A stretch of 64,000 nucleotides of DNA from Manihot esculenta (taxonomy: Eukaryota > Streptophyta > Magnoliopsida > Malpighiales > Euphorbiaceae), in NCBI RefSeq assembly GCF_001659605.2, contig NC_035172.2:18105051-18169050 (forward strand), given 5' to 3'. This document shows positions 46,058-57,676 of the stretch, one piece after another (the stretch's first letter is position 1; every line of letters begins with the position of its first letter). Made by a program: the position numbers and the translations under genes. The notes under the pieces are model-generated. The model did no database searches. It saw nothing but the letters and a program-made list of their open reading frames with translations, and was not told where the DNA came from.

Positions 46058-48265
46058 TGTAATACCCGGCTAGACCCCGGCATCAGAATTTCCACCTTCC
46101 GGCGGAATCTCCGTTGGAATCCGAAATTTCTCGGACGTTGGAGCATTCTAGAAGGGTAAAATAAGGTTTTCATAAAATGTTTTTAATGCTTTTATGGTTT
46201 TAATGAAGAAAGAAAATTGAGTTTTGAAAGAAAAAGCCATGGAGGAAAAACCCAGGTTCGGCCGCAGAACCTCAAGTTCGACCGCCGAACATGGGGAGTT
46301 TGCGAAAGCACCTTTGGCCCCCGAAGGTGGTCTGGCCAGCCACCTATAAAAGGCCCCTTGTTCGAAAATGGACGAGTTTTCTCTCTCTATTTTTGGGCAT
46401 AGGTGAGATTTCGCCCTCCTTTGGTTGATTTTATGTTTTCCTTCAAATCCTTCAAGTTTTTGATGAGTTTTTACCTTTGTTTTGAAGATTTTAAGCTAAG
46501 ATCAAAGTTTTGAAGCTTGGAGACCCCCGGAGCTCGTTCCTCCATATCTCCAAGTTTGGGATCATATCTCCTCTCGATCTTCAAGAGGTAAGTGTAGATC
46601 CTCCTCTTCTTTTAGGTTTTAAGTGAGTTTTAAGGGGTTTTAAGGGTGTTTAATGCATGACTAGAGTAGATCTAGAATGTTAGTTATGTTAGTTTAATGA
46701 GAAATGTGATGTTAAATGTGATGTTTGTTGGGGTATAGACTAGTTTTATGCCCCTATATGCTTGAAAATGTGTTTATGCATATTTTAGAATAGGTGGTTG
46801 TGTGTTAGGAAGTTTGGATGGCTGGATGTGGGATGGTAGAATCGGGTTCTGCCACCCAGAAGGATCCAGGTTCGGCCGCCGAAGCAAGGTTCGGCCGCCG
46901 AACCTATTAGAGGAGCCAATTTTGGCCGCCTAAACTCGCCCCTGAAAGTTAGACTTTCGGCTCTGGAGGGGAGTTTCGGCCGCCGAACCTGCCCTTGAAA
47001 GTGCATGACTTTCGAATCTGGGGAGAACCTTCGGCCGCCGAACCTGCTTCCAAAAGTGCACGACTTTCGGATCTAGAAGGGACTTTCGGCCGCCAAACCT
47101 GCTGCCGAAAGTCCCCTGTCTAGCCCTTTCTTGGGTGTTTTATATGCATGTTTTGATGATGTTTTAGGGGGTTTTTGGGGAGATGTTTAGAGTCTTTATA
47201 GAGTTTGTTTGGTTTCTCATTTGAGTCCACCTGTGTAGGATCAGACCTGAGGAACCGAGGTGAGCAGCAGTGAGATAGCTACTTTAGAGTCAGTAAAGCG
47301 TCAGCCAGAGGTGAGTAGAACACAACTCTTTTTATTTCAAAGCAATTAAACTTTTAAGCATGTCCATGCATCACGATTGCCATGTTTTATAGGTTGTTGC
47401 ATTAGAATTCACAAATATGATGCATTGCATAAATTGCTGTTGATGTGGATGGATATTGGATGACCTACTAGCCCTCGATATGATATGCTATGTTATGACG
47501 TGGAAGTCCAGGTGTGGCCTGCACTACGCCCCCAGCACGGTTGGATATGTTATGATATGTTATATGAAAGAGAAAGACCAGGTGTGGCCTGCACTACACC
47601 CCTGGCACAATTGGATTATGTAGAGGGTTATTGGTGACAAGTCCATCCGTGATGTGAATTGTTTGTGTTGTGATGCATTCCATGAAAGTATATGTTTATT
47701 AAATTATTTTCACTGTTCTTCTCACTAGACTTTAGTAGCTCACCCCGCTTTAGTAGCTCACCCCTCTCCCTTAACCCCCAGGTTTGCAGGAGCACAGGTA
47801 GCTATGGGAAAGTCAGCAAGGTTATGGTATAGTCTATGTAATAGATTAATAGTGGACATATAACGTAATATAAGGTATTGTTCAGTAATGTAATAAGGAT
47901 TAGTATTGTGCTTGGCCCTAATGTATGGTTAATCCCTTTTGTGCATGATTTTTATGTAAATGTTTTAATGATAAGTTATGTGTTTTACTGATAAGTTATG
48001 TTGAATCAAGCTTGATGTATGTAATGTTGACCCAACTAGAGCATTTGATGAGTGCTCTAGAATGGGGTTTGCATGTATAGAGTTATGGTGCATGCACAGG
48101 TCAAGCTTGGTATATGAAAAGTTTAAAGTTTTTATGAAAATGTATGATCATGTATGAGATTTTATCAGATGTACAGGATGTATGTTAGGCTTGCTACGGG
48201 TTCCGACGATCTTAAATCGATTTGAATCCTAGCACCGGTAGCGGTCCGGTTTTCAGGTCGTTACA
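46058..48265 (+). repeat. 3' LTR of element C (2208 bp)
   Basis: Starts TGTAATACCCGG, TATA box 46345-46352, ends GTCGTTACA. A local tandem duplication of CTTTAGTAGCTCACCCC lies at about 47730-47766. It is followed by GAGAT (48266-48270), which does not match CATAC in front of 39515, so this LTR and the 39515 LTR do not bound one insertion. Confidence 0.88.
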
Positions 48266-48270
48266 GAGAT

Positions 48271-49583
48271 GGATAGATTATGTGCTCCACAATCTGCAAT
48301 AGTTAGACTGAATTTTTCTCAAAAATTAACATCATCCTTCCACAATTCATAGAAGGGGTATTTATACGTTTCAGTCTTTTGTTTTTTCCACAACTCCTTC
48401 TCCTAAAAGGAGTTGTGTTCATAACCCACTATCACAATCTCATAGATACTCAAATATCTTATGTGATAGAGTCCTTTATCTGTAACGGTTATAGATAGAC
48501 GACAGATCTTTTAAATATTATTATCTCATAATAATAAATAATTAATAATAATAACACTTTATTATTATTAATTATATTAATAATTAATATTAATTATTAT
48601 TAATTATCAATTAATATTAATAATAATAACACTTTATTATTATTAATTATATTAATGATTAAGAATAATAACACTTTATTATTATTAATTATATTAATGG
48701 GTTTTGGGTTTTTAGCCCATTAATATGTCATAACACATCAATAACGTTCTTTTGTGTGTGACCCAATAGGCTCACATTAATTGGCAATAGGCCCAGTCCT
48801 ACAAGGCCCATAAGTCATAAGTGGCCTCTAGCAAGACATTATGACTACCCAACTAATATGAGGACCAATAGTCCGATAAAGCCTAATAAATAGAACATGT
48901 ATTAATCCCTTTGTCACACGATATCTAGTTTGAACATAAGTCATAATCAATATCAAACTTATAATGTTCAAACTTATGATTTCTCGATCTCCAAGTAGAC
49001 TGATAAAAATCAAATGATATTGATCACACTATCAATTTATTTGAGCACGGCCATACATTTCTCAGTCTCACTTATCGAGGGGCCCAGAAGATATCTCTCT
49101 CGGAGAGAGGGACAAATCCTATCTTGATTGTTCATTATCCTCTACATAATTTCTATAATGCTCAATCATAACCTTTATGATAGTCCGATTTAAGAAAATG
49201 TTTGGTTATGTCAAAACATAATAGTCCTCATGTTGAAAACTATGACAATCTCAAGTCAAAGGATTAAGACATAACTACTTTGAGATTCACTTATGACAAT
49301 AACCCATGAAGTGATCTCAATGCGGGTCCATCCAATACTTTATTCTCTAATAAGTATCTATAATTATTGAATTATATCAACATATACATAATCATCTCAT
49401 GATTATCGATCAATAATCATACTAGTTATATTTTATTATTATCAACATAATAATAAGTAACTAGGGATGATCATCATTATTATGTAACATGCAAACAAAT
49501 AATAATGAAAAACCTCTTTTATTAATAACCAAAATGACATATAAAAAGGCCCAAGATAATGGCTTAGGGCATATACACTAACA
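48271..49583 (-). mobile_element. Copia-type LTR, minus strand, cut by element C
   Basis: Read on the minus strand it starts TGTTAGTGTATATGCCC at 49583, a start typical of plant Ty1/copia LTRs. A TATA box (TATAAATA) lies at 48359-48366, about 1.2 kb in. X pol resumes directly after it at 49584. The other end is hidden because element C inserted near 48266. Its middle (48524-48722) has three copies of TAATAATAACACTTTATTAT-like AT-rich units forming long palindromes. No internal coding region is seen. Confidence 0.7.
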
Positions 49584-49975
49584 TGCTCCTATGACCAGAT
49601 TGACCAAAAAGAATCAGTGGTTTGTTTGGTCAGAATAGTGTGAAGAAAGTTTTGAAGAACTAAAGAGAAGACTGACATCGACACCGGTGTTAGCTTTGCC
49701 TACAAGTGATGAAGATTTCACAGTATTTTGTGATGCATCCCGAGTGGGACTAGGTTGTGTGCTAATACAAAATAAGAGGGTAATTACTTATGCTTCTAGA
49801 CAGCTAAAGAAACACGAGTTAAATTATCCTACACATGATCTAGAGATGACATCCGTGATTTTTGCACTCAAGATGTGGAGGCATTACCTGTATGGGGTAA
49901 AATGTGAGATCTTTACAGATCATAAAAGTTTGCAATACATCTTGAGTCAGAAGAAGTTGAACCTGAGGCAGAGAA
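49584..49975 (+). pseudogene. Element X pol fragment: end of reverse transcriptase to RNase H
   Basis: Reads [13 protein letters not shown], then RNase H with [12 protein letters not shown], and [16 protein letters not shown]. One stop lies near 49637. It is cut at 49975 by element D (GAGAA duplicated at 49971-49975 and 60014-60018) and continues at 60019. Confidence 0.88.
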
Positions 49976-52312
49976 TGTAATACCCGGCTAGACTCCGGTA
50001 TCGGAATTCCTACCGTCCGGTGGAATCTCGGATGTCGGAAGCCTCTAGTGGGGTAGAAACATGTTTTCATAAAATGTTTTAAGGTATTTCATGGTTTTAA
50101 GTATGAAAATTAAATGAGTTTTTGCATGAAAAGTCTTTGGAGGAAAACCCAGGTTCGGCCGCCGAAAGTCAAGTTCGGCCGCCGAACATGCATGCGTTTT
50201 GGAGGCACGTTAGGCCCTCGAAAGCATGAGTGAGGGAAGTCCAGGTTCGGCCGCCGAAAGTCAAGTTCGGCCGCCGAACATGACATGCATGCGGAAGCAC
50301 TTTCGGCCCCCGAACGTGGCCTGGCCAGCCACCTATAAAAGGGTCCCTTAGGTCCGCACGGGCGAGCTTTTTCTCCCCCGTTGTCGGCCAAGGTGAGTCT
50401 CCGCCACCCCTCCCTCGATCTTGAGTGTTTTCCTTAGATCTTCCATGATTTTCACGGGTTTTAACTTCTGTTTTGAAGATCTGTGAGTAAAGAGCAAGTT
50501 TTGGGTACTTGGAGGTTCAAACAGCTCAATCTCTCCATCTCCAAGCTAGGATCGCCTTTCCTCTCGTTTCTTCAAGAGGTAAGCTCGGATCCACCCTTGT
50601 TATGTGTTTTAAACAAGCTTTAAGTTGTTTTATGGGTAGAGATGCATGTTTAGGCTTGTTGATGAGTTTATGGGTTTTGCTGTTTTGATGAGCAATGTAT
50701 GTTGATTTTTGTGTGTTTGAAGTGTTGTAGTTGGGGTATATGCTAGTTTGAGACCCCTAGGTATAATGTATGATATGTATGCATGTTTTAGAACAAGTTT
50801 ATGCATGATTGGTGAGTTTGGAGGCAAAAATGCATAAGGGAGCCAAGTTTCTGCCCTTTGGCAGAAACCAGGTTCGGCAGCCGAAGGAGCTTTCGGCCGC
50901 CGAACATGGCTGGGGAGGCAGGCCTTTCGGCTGCCGAAGTTGCCCCCGAAAAGAGACTTTCGTCTCTGTCTGGGACTTTCGGCCGCCGAAGGTGCCGCTG
51001 AACATGCATGAGTTTCGCCTCTGTCTGGGAGTTTCGGCCGCCGAAGGTGCCGCCGAACCTGCCTGACTTTCGGCTCTGGAGGGACTTTCGGCCGCCGAAC
51101 CTGCCGCCGAAAGTGCCCTGTTCAGCCATTTCTTGCATGTTTTTATGTAGTTGTTTTATGATGTTTTAGGGGGTTTTTGGGGAGTATATTAGAGTTATGT
51201 TTATGTATGTTTGGTCCCTCATTGGAGTCCACCTGTGTAGGTTCGGACCCGAGGAACCGAGGACCCCAGCAGTGAGCCAGCTGCTACAGAGTTTGTCAGA
51301 GCTAGCCAAAGGTGAGTGGAATAAACCTTAAGTTTTAAAATAAATGAAATTATGAATTTTGAGCATGATACATGCATCATGAATGCCATGAGATATAGTA
51401 GGTTGTTTGCATTAGTATTCACGAATATGTTGCATTGCATTTATGATGTTGATGTGGATTGGTTATTGGATGATCCTTTAGTCCTCATATGGTATGATGA
51501 TGTTATGGCATGATATGGTATGGAAGTCCAGGTTGTACCCATTCTACGTCCCTGGCACGATGTAAGAGAAAGTCCAGGTTGTACCCATTCTACGTCCCTG
51601 GCACATTGGTATGTTATGATATGTTATGTTAAGAGAAAGACCGGTTGTACCCATTCTACGTCCCGGCACAGTTGGACTATGTAGAGGACTATTGGTGACA
51701 ATACCATCCGAGATGTGATTTGTTGTGATGTGTTGCATTTCATGATAGCATGAAATTTTAATATATGATTTCACTATTCTGCTCACTGGGCTTTGTAGCT
51801 CACCCCTCTCCCCTAACCCCAGATGTGCAGGTACAGGGTAGACCAGGAGGTTAGCCAGAGTTTTGAAGCATGTTTATGTAATAGTTAGATTGTGGACATG
51901 ACAATTGTACTATGATGTAATGTAAGAGATTACAGTATGTTATGTAATGAGGTATATTGAGGTTATAGATGTGCTTGACCCTATGAGTATTGTAATCCCT
52001 TGTTAATGCATGATCTTAGAAATTTGATAATACAGATGTTAGCCAACTCAACACATGTATATCGCCCATTGGGGCATTGATGAGATCCCACAGAGGGGTC
52101 AAGTTTATGATTATGTTTTAGTGCATGCACAGGTTGAGTTGGTGTTTGAGGAATGAATGAAAGAAAAGTTTTTAATTTTTATGTATGATTGTTGATCATG
52201 TATGGGATTGAACAGGTTTACAGGTTCTATGTCAGGCTTGCTACGGGTCCCGGCGGCCTTAAGTCGATCTGGATCCTAGCGCCAGTAGCGGTCCGATTTT
52301 CGGGTCGTTACA
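49976..52312 (+). repeat. 5' LTR of element D
   Basis: TATAAAAG at 50334-50341. Palindrome arrays lie at about 50150-50320 and 50870-51110. Three tandem units of the type GGTTGTACCCATTCTACGTCC lie at about 51530-51670. Ends GTCGTTACA. Confidence 0.94.
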
Positions 52313-52580
52313 GAATGGTATCAGAGCCCTAGGTTCATAGGATCGGACCTAGAGTGTCGGGCTCATAGATGTTATAGAAGGTCAAGCACAATAGGAAAGA
52401 TCATGTCCACTAGGATAGGGTGTTGAGTCCTGTCTTGTATGATGATGTGAAATGCCATGATTACATGCATGTGCATTAATGATATGCTATGATATGAATG
52501 ATGTATATGTGATGAGGGTTCATGGGTGCCCACATGAACCATATGATGCTAATGTTTGTATGATGTGTACTGTTTTTCAG
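50579..52580 (+). other. Candidate leader intron of element D
   Basis: CAAGAG|GTAAGC at 50578/50579 and TGTTTTTCAG ending 52580, again 8 nt before the gag ATG at 52589. Same layout as in A and B. Confidence 0.45.
52316..52328 (+). other. Primer-binding site of element D
   Basis: TGGTATCAGAGCC, 3 nt after the LTR; initiator Met tRNA type. Confidence 0.9.
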
Positions 52581-52588
52581 AAAACAGG

Positions 52589-55500
52589 ATGAGAGGAACT
52601 CGTCGATCTGCACGATTGACTGGAGTGCCACCTGAGGATGAGGGCACTAGCGCCCGTCCTCCTACATTGCCTAGGGCAATGTCTTGTAGAGCCAACAGAG
52701 AAAGAGTGTCAAGGGACCCTAGAAGGTCTTTTGATGCTAGCAGAAGAGGCACAGATAGAGGAGGAAGTTCTTCAGATGTGAGGGAGGTTACAGAAGAGGA
52801 TCAGAGGAGGGATGGGAACCTGGATGTGAGCATGGAGGAAGAAGGGACAGGGGAGTCTCAGGGAGGCGTTCCGGCCTCGGGGTATGGTTTTCCACCCCAC
52901 TATCCACCCTTCCCACAGGGTTCAGGGTATCCGATGGGAGGTACATCGGATTACTCCAGCTTTAACCCCTACCCTACCTACATGCCCTATCCACCTTTCT
53001 ATCCACCTTACACACAGTACCCAGCTTATCCACCCTCACCCTTCTATCCAAACCCAGCAAACCCCACCTCGGGGAATGCTGCACCTCCACCTCCACCACC
53101 TACAGAACCAGCAGCCCCAGTTACTCAACCTCCTAGACCTAGCTCAGCTGATGGGAGCAAGGTAAAGATGACAGATTACCTCAAGCTAGATGCTCCCAAA
53201 TACAAGTCAGGGGATGACCCCTTTGAGTATCTGAGAGTGGTAAAGACAATAACTGATGAGCTAGGGGCAAGTGACAGCAGGGCCATTCAGATGGCAGGGT
53301 TCACTTTAAAGTGCAAGAAGGCACGGGAGTGGTTCAAGTGTTATGTGGACCCGAGACTAGACGGCATGACATGGGAGGAATTCGCGAATGAGTTCGCGGG
53401 TTGGGCTTTTCCAGACAGTTCCAGAGAACTGAAGATGATTGAGTTTGAGCAACTGAGGCAGTCAGAGCACATGGGTGTAGAGGAGTTCACGGATAAATTC
53501 TTAGAGCTATTGCCTTTTTCAGGGCAAGCTCTAGATACAGATACGAAGAAAGCCAAGAGGTATGTTATGAAGCTGCATTCCAGGTACTCCTCGTTGATTC
53601 AGTCAGCTGAGAGAGAAAGTTTCCACACTGTGGTGGATATGGCTCGAAGAATGGAAGCAAGTGCTATAGTTGAGGGGTCAGTGAAGCAGTCAGTGACCCA
53701 GCCTTCAGGGGTTAAGACCCCAGGCAGAGGAGGACCAGGTTTCTCTTCTCAGAGCTCAGGTAAGAAGAGGTGGGATAACACCACCAGGAAGCCAAAGAAG
53801 AATAAGTTTTGGAACAAGTTGAAATCCGGTCTGGGATTTGGCGGTGGCTCGAGCTCAGGCTCAGATGGTACAGAATGTCAGAGATGTGGAAGACCGCATA
53901 GGGGAGTGTGTCGAGCTGGGACTAATACATGTTTCAGATGTGGTCAGGAGGGACACATAGCTCGGGAATGTCCTAGAGCGCCTTTTATGGGCCAGCCCCA
54001 GCAGACAGTTTCTGGTAGTGTGGCACAGCCAGCAGTTCCAGCCACAACTCAGGGCAGTGGCAGAGGTAGAGGGAGAGGGGCAGCCTCTTCTTCTGGTTCC
54101 CGAGGTGAAGGTCCATCAGCTCCAGCCAGGATCTTCACCATGACTCAGCAGGAGGCTAACACATCCAACACCGTGGTGTCAGGTAATCTCGTCATTGGGT
54201 GTTCTGATGTGTATGCATTAATGGACCCGGGTGCATCTCATTCATTTATTGCTCCGAGAGCCGTTGAGAGGTTGGGTCTGATAGTCTCTGGGTTAGAGTG
54301 TCCCCTATGGGTCAGTGGACCCAAGTGTGACCCGTCGGTGGCAGTGTCAGTCTGCCAGTACAGTCCAGTTTTTGTTGAGGGAAGATGCCTCTCCGCCGAC
54401 CTTGTGGTTCTAGATTTGACAGACTTTGACGTCATTCTAGGGATGGATTGGCTATCTACCCATGGTGCTACCTTGGACTGCAGGGACAAGGTAGTCAGGT
54501 TCAGAGATCAGAACGGGTCAGAGGTCGTCTTCAGAGGAGACATGAGGGGCACACCTAGAGGTCTGATATCAGCTCTTCAGGCTCGTAGGTTGCTTAGGAA
54601 GGGATGTCAGGGGTACTTAGCTCATGTGAGAGAGCTAGACAGTCAGGTCAGGGAGCCGGCCTCGGTGCCAGTTGTCAGAGAGTTTCAGGATGTTTTTCCG
54701 GATGAGCTTCCAGGTTTACCACCTGCTAGGGAGATAGAGTTCGAGATAGAGTTGGTGCCTGGAACTAGACCGATCTCTATCCCTCCCTACAGGATGGCCC
54801 CAGCCGAGTTAAAGGAGTTGAAAGAGCAGTTGCAAGAGCTGGTAGAGAAGGGTTTCATCCGACAGAGTACCTCACCTTGGGGTGCTCCGGTCTTGTTCGT
54901 GAGGAAGAAGGATGGATCCCTTAGACTTTGTATCGACTATAGGCAGTTGAACAAAGTCACTACCAAGAATAGGTACCCTCTGCCAAGGATCGATGATCTA
55001 TTCGACCAGCTAGCAGGAGCGGGTTGTTTCTCCAAAATAGATCTAAGATCGGGGTACCATCAGCTAAGGATAAGGGATGAAGACGTGCCGAAGACAGCTT
55101 TCAGGACCAGATATGGGCATTTTGAGTTCCTTGTAATGCCGTTCGGGTTAACTAACGCCCCTGCCGCATTCATGGATCTCATGAACAGAGTGTTTAGCCA
55201 GTACCTGGATCACTTCGTTATTGTCTTCATAGATGATATCTTGGTGTATTCCAGGAATGCAGAGGAGCATGCCCATCATCTGCGGTTGGTCTTGCAGACC
55301 TTGAGGGAACATGGCTTGTATGCCAAATTCTCTAAATGTGAGTTCTGGCTGAGGAGCATTTCGTTCTTGGGGCATGTAGTGTCAGAGAATGGGATAGAGG
55401 TAGACCCCAAGAAGACAGAAACTGTGGCTAACTGGCCTAGACCCACTTCAGTGACGGAGATCAGGAGTTTCTTGGGTTTGGCAGGTTACTACAGGAGGTT

Positions 55501-57568
55501 CGTTCAGGACTTCTCGAAAATAGCAGCTCCTCTGACCAGACTAACCAGGAAGAATCAGAAGTTTCTGTGGACCGACCAGTGCGAAGAGAGTTTCGAAGAG
55601 CTTAAGAAGAGGTTGACTTCAGCACCAATTTTAGCACTGCCATCTAGTGATGAGGACTTTACGGTCTTTTGTGATGCATCCCGTGTGGGACTGGGTTGTG
55701 TACTGATGCAGAATGAGAGGGTGATTGCTTATGCTTCTAGGCAGTTGAAGAAGCATGAGTTGAATTACCCCACACATGATCTTGAGATGGCAGCAGTAAT
55801 CTTTGCACTCAAGATGTGGAGGCATTACCTCTATGGGGTGAAATATGAGATCTTCACAGATCATAAAAGCCTGCAGTACATCTTGAGTCAGAGGGATCTG
55901 AATCTGAGGCAGAGGAGATGGGTGGAGCTGCTGAGTGACTATGATTGTAAGATTCAGTACCATCCGGGTAAGGCGAATGTTGTGGCAGACGCCTTAAGTC
56001 GGAAATCACTCGGTAGTTTATCCCACATATCGGCAGAGAGGAGGCCAGTGGTGAAGGAGTTTTACAAGCTCATTGAGGAAGGTCTACAGATGGAGTTGTC
56101 TGGTACAGGTGCCTTGGTGGCCCAGATGAGAGTGACACCCGTGTTTCTGGAGCAGGTGGCTCAGAAACAGCATGAGCACCCGGAGTTAGTGAAGATTGCC
56201 AGGACTGTTCAGTCAGGCAATGATAGTGAGTTCAGATTCGACAGCAAGGGGATCCTCCGCTATGGGAGCAGACTATGTGTACCAGATGACATAGGGCTAA
56301 AAGGAGACATTATGAGGGAGGCTCATAATGCAAGATACAGCATTCACCCCGGAGCCACCAAGATGTATCAAGATCTAAAGAAGGTTTATTGGTGGCCAGC
56401 TATGAAGAAGGAAGTGGCACAGTTCGTGTCAGCCTGCGAAGTGTGTCAGAGGGTGAAGCTGGAACATCAGAAGCCGACTGGAATGCTTAACCCGCTACCT
56501 ATTCCAGAATGGAAATGGGAAAATATAGCTATGGACTTCGTAATGGGGTTACTGGCGGCGTCCAACAGAGTGGACTCCATATGGGTGATTGTGGACAGAC
56601 TCACCAAATCTGCTCACTTCATTCCTGTCAGGAGTGGCTACTCTGTGGACAAGTTGGCGCAGGTATATGTGGATGAGATCGTCAGGCTGCATGGGGTTCC
56701 TGTTTCGATAGTGTCAGATAGAGGGCCCCAGTTCACCTCCAGATTTTGGCGGAGTCTTCAGAATGCCATGGGTACTAGGTTGGATTTCAGTACTGCCTTC
56801 CACCCCCAGACTGATGGACAGTCAGAAAGGACCATCCAGACTATCGAGGATATGCTCAGAATGTGTGTGCTGGACTTTGGCGGTTCTTGGAGGCAGCATC
56901 TGCCTTTGGTGGAGTTTGCCTACAACAACAGCCATCATGCTAGCATCGGGATGGCTCCATATGAAGCTTTATATGGGAGGAAGTGCAGGTCACCTGTTTG
57001 CTGGGAGGAAGTTGGAGAAAAGGCCTTGGCAGGGCCTGAGCTAGTAGAGATCACCAGCAGGGTGGTACCCATAATCAGAGAAAGAATCAAGACTGCTGCC
57101 AGCAGACAGAAGAGCTATGCAGACGTCCACAGAAGACAGTTAGAGTTTCAGGAGGGGGATCTGGTATTGCTCAAGGTGTCTCCAATGAAAGGAGTGGTTT
57201 GCTTTGGGAAGAAAGGTAAACTAGCCCCACGATACATCGGACCCTTTGAAATCTTGCAAAAGATTGGGAATGTATCGTACAAGTTGAATTTACCTGCTTC
57301 TATGGCAAGAATCCATCCGGTTTTCCATGTTTCTATGTTGAGGAAATTTGTGTCAGATCCGAGCAAGGTTCTTAGTGAGCCTGATGTGGAGGTCCGAGAG
57401 GATCTCACCTATGTTGAACAGCCAGTACGGATCATAGACACCCAGATCAGGAAGTTAAGAAATAAGGAAATCCCGATGGTGAAAGTCTTGTGGAACCACC
57501 ACAATTTGGAAGAGTGCACTTGGGAGACACGGGAATCCATGCTCCAGCAATACCCTTATCTTTTCTAA
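52589..57568 (+). CDS. Gag-Pol polyprotein of element D (1659 aa)
   Basis: Single open frame with the same order as element B: Arg-rich N terminus, Tyr/Pro-rich segment, gag domain, CCHC knuckle ([14 protein letters not shown]), aspartic protease (LMDPGAS), reverse transcriptase (FIDDIL), RNase H (DASR, HDLEMA, FTDHKS, VADAL), integrase with HHCC finger, core with SDRGPQF and [11 protein letters not shown] module, and chromodomain-like tail ([13 protein letters not shown]). Every catalytic motif I checked is present, including the Gly after SDR that element B has lost. Private changes include GLLAAS for GLPATS in the integrase core and KYEIF for KCEIF in RNase H. It is the best candidate for a coding-competent copy in the window. 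An in-frame ATG at 52556 is less likely, since copies share the later start. Confidence 0.95.
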   Translation: MRGTRRSARLTGVPPEDEGTSARPPTLPRAMSCRANRERVSRDPRRSFDASRRGTDRGGSSSDVREVTEEDQRRDGNLDVSMEEEGTGESQGGVPASGYGFPPHYPPFPQGSGYPMGGTSDYSSFNPYPTYMPYPPFYPPYTQYPAYPPSPFYPNPANPTSGNAAPPPPPPTEPAAPVTQPPRPSSADGSKVKMTDYLKLDAPKYKSGDDPFEYLRVVKTITDELGASDSRAIQMAGFTLKCKKAREWFKCYVDPRLDGMTWEEFANEFAGWAFPDSSRELKMIEFEQLRQSEHMGVEEFTDKFLELLPFSGQALDTDTKKAKRYVMKLHSRYSSLIQSAERESFHTVVDMARRMEASAIVEGSVKQSVTQPSGVKTPGRGGPGFSSQSSGKKRWDNTTRKPKKNKFWNKLKSGLGFGGGSSSGSDGTECQRCGRPHRGVCRAGTNTCFRCGQEGHIARECPRAPFMGQPQQTVSGSVAQPAVPATTQGSGRGRGRGAASSSGSRGEGPSAPARIFTMTQQEANTSNTVVSGNLVIGCSDVYALMDPGASHSFIAPRAVERLGLIVSGLECPLWVSGPKCDPSVAVSVCQYSPVFVEGRCLSADLVVLDLTDFDVILGMDWLSTHGATLDCRDKVVRFRDQNGSEVVFRGDMRGTPRGLISALQARRLLRKGCQGYLAHVRELDSQVREPASVPVVREFQDVFPDELPGLPPAREIEFEIELVPGTRPISIPPYRMAPAELKELKEQLQELVEKGFIRQSTSPWGAPVLFVRKKDGSLRLCIDYRQLNKVTTKNRYPLPRIDDLFDQLAGAGCFSKIDLRSGYHQLRIRDEDVPKTAFRTRYGHFEFLVMPFGLTNAPAAFMDLMNRVFSQYLDHFVIVFIDDILVYSRNAEEHAHHLRLVLQTLREHGLYAKFSKCEFWLRSISFLGHVVSENGIEVDPKKTETVANWPRPTSVTEIRSFLGLAGYYRRFVQDFSKIAAPLTRLTRKNQKFLWTDQCEESFEELKKRLTSAPILALPSSDEDFTVFCDASRVGLGCVLMQNERVIAYASRQLKKHELNYPTHDLEMAAVIFALKMWRHYLYGVKYEIFTDHKSLQYILSQRDLNLRQRRWVELLSDYDCKIQYHPGKANVVADALSRKSLGSLSHISAERRPVVKEFYKLIEEGLQMELSGTGALVAQMRVTPVFLEQVAQKQHEHPELVKIARTVQSGNDSEFRFDSKGILRYGSRLCVPDDIGLKGDIMREAHNARYSIHPGATKMYQDLKKVYWWPAMKKEVAQFVSACEVCQRVKLEHQKPTGMLNPLPIPEWKWENIAMDFVMGLLAASNRVDSIWVIVDRLTKSAHFIPVRSGYSVDKLAQVYVDEIVRLHGVPVSIVSDRGPQFTSRFWRSLQNAMGTRLDFSTAFHPQTDGQSERTIQTIEDMLRMCVLDFGGSWRQHLPLVEFAYNNSHHASIGMAPYEALYGRKCRSPVCWEEVGEKALAGPELVEITSRVVPIIRERIKTAASRQKSYADVHRRQLEFQEGDLVLLKVSPMKGVVCFGKKGKLAPRYIGPFEILQKIGNVSYKLNLPASMARIHPVFHVSMLRKFVSDPSKVLSEPDVEVREDLTYVEQPVRIIDTQIRKLRNKEIPMVKVLWNHHNLEECTWETRESMLQQYPYLF

Positions 57569-57639
57569 GGTTAGTCCCCTGTGAGTTTTATGTGTTTTGC
57601 ATGTATGTTATGTGTATACCATGCTATGTGCTAGTTGAG

Positions 57640-57676
57640 GAACATTCGGAGACGAATGTTCTTAAAGGGGGGAGAA
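57640..57676 (+). other. Hairpin and polypurine tract of element D
   Basis: Stem GAACATTCG / CGAATGTTC with loop GAGA (57640-57661), then the polypurine tract 57664-57676. Only the loop differs from the copies in A and B. Confidence 0.87.

Noticed and set aside
39515..48265. Reading 39515 and 46058 LTRs as the pair of one element
   Set aside because: Flanks CATAC and GAGAT differ, and the LTRs are much more diverged from each other than from other copies; the 39515 LTR resembles the one starting at 61757 instead.
48524..48722. AT-rich palindromic repeats as a CRISPR-like array
   Set aside because: Units are low-complexity TTA/TAA runs inside a copia LTR of a plant genome, with no unique spacers.
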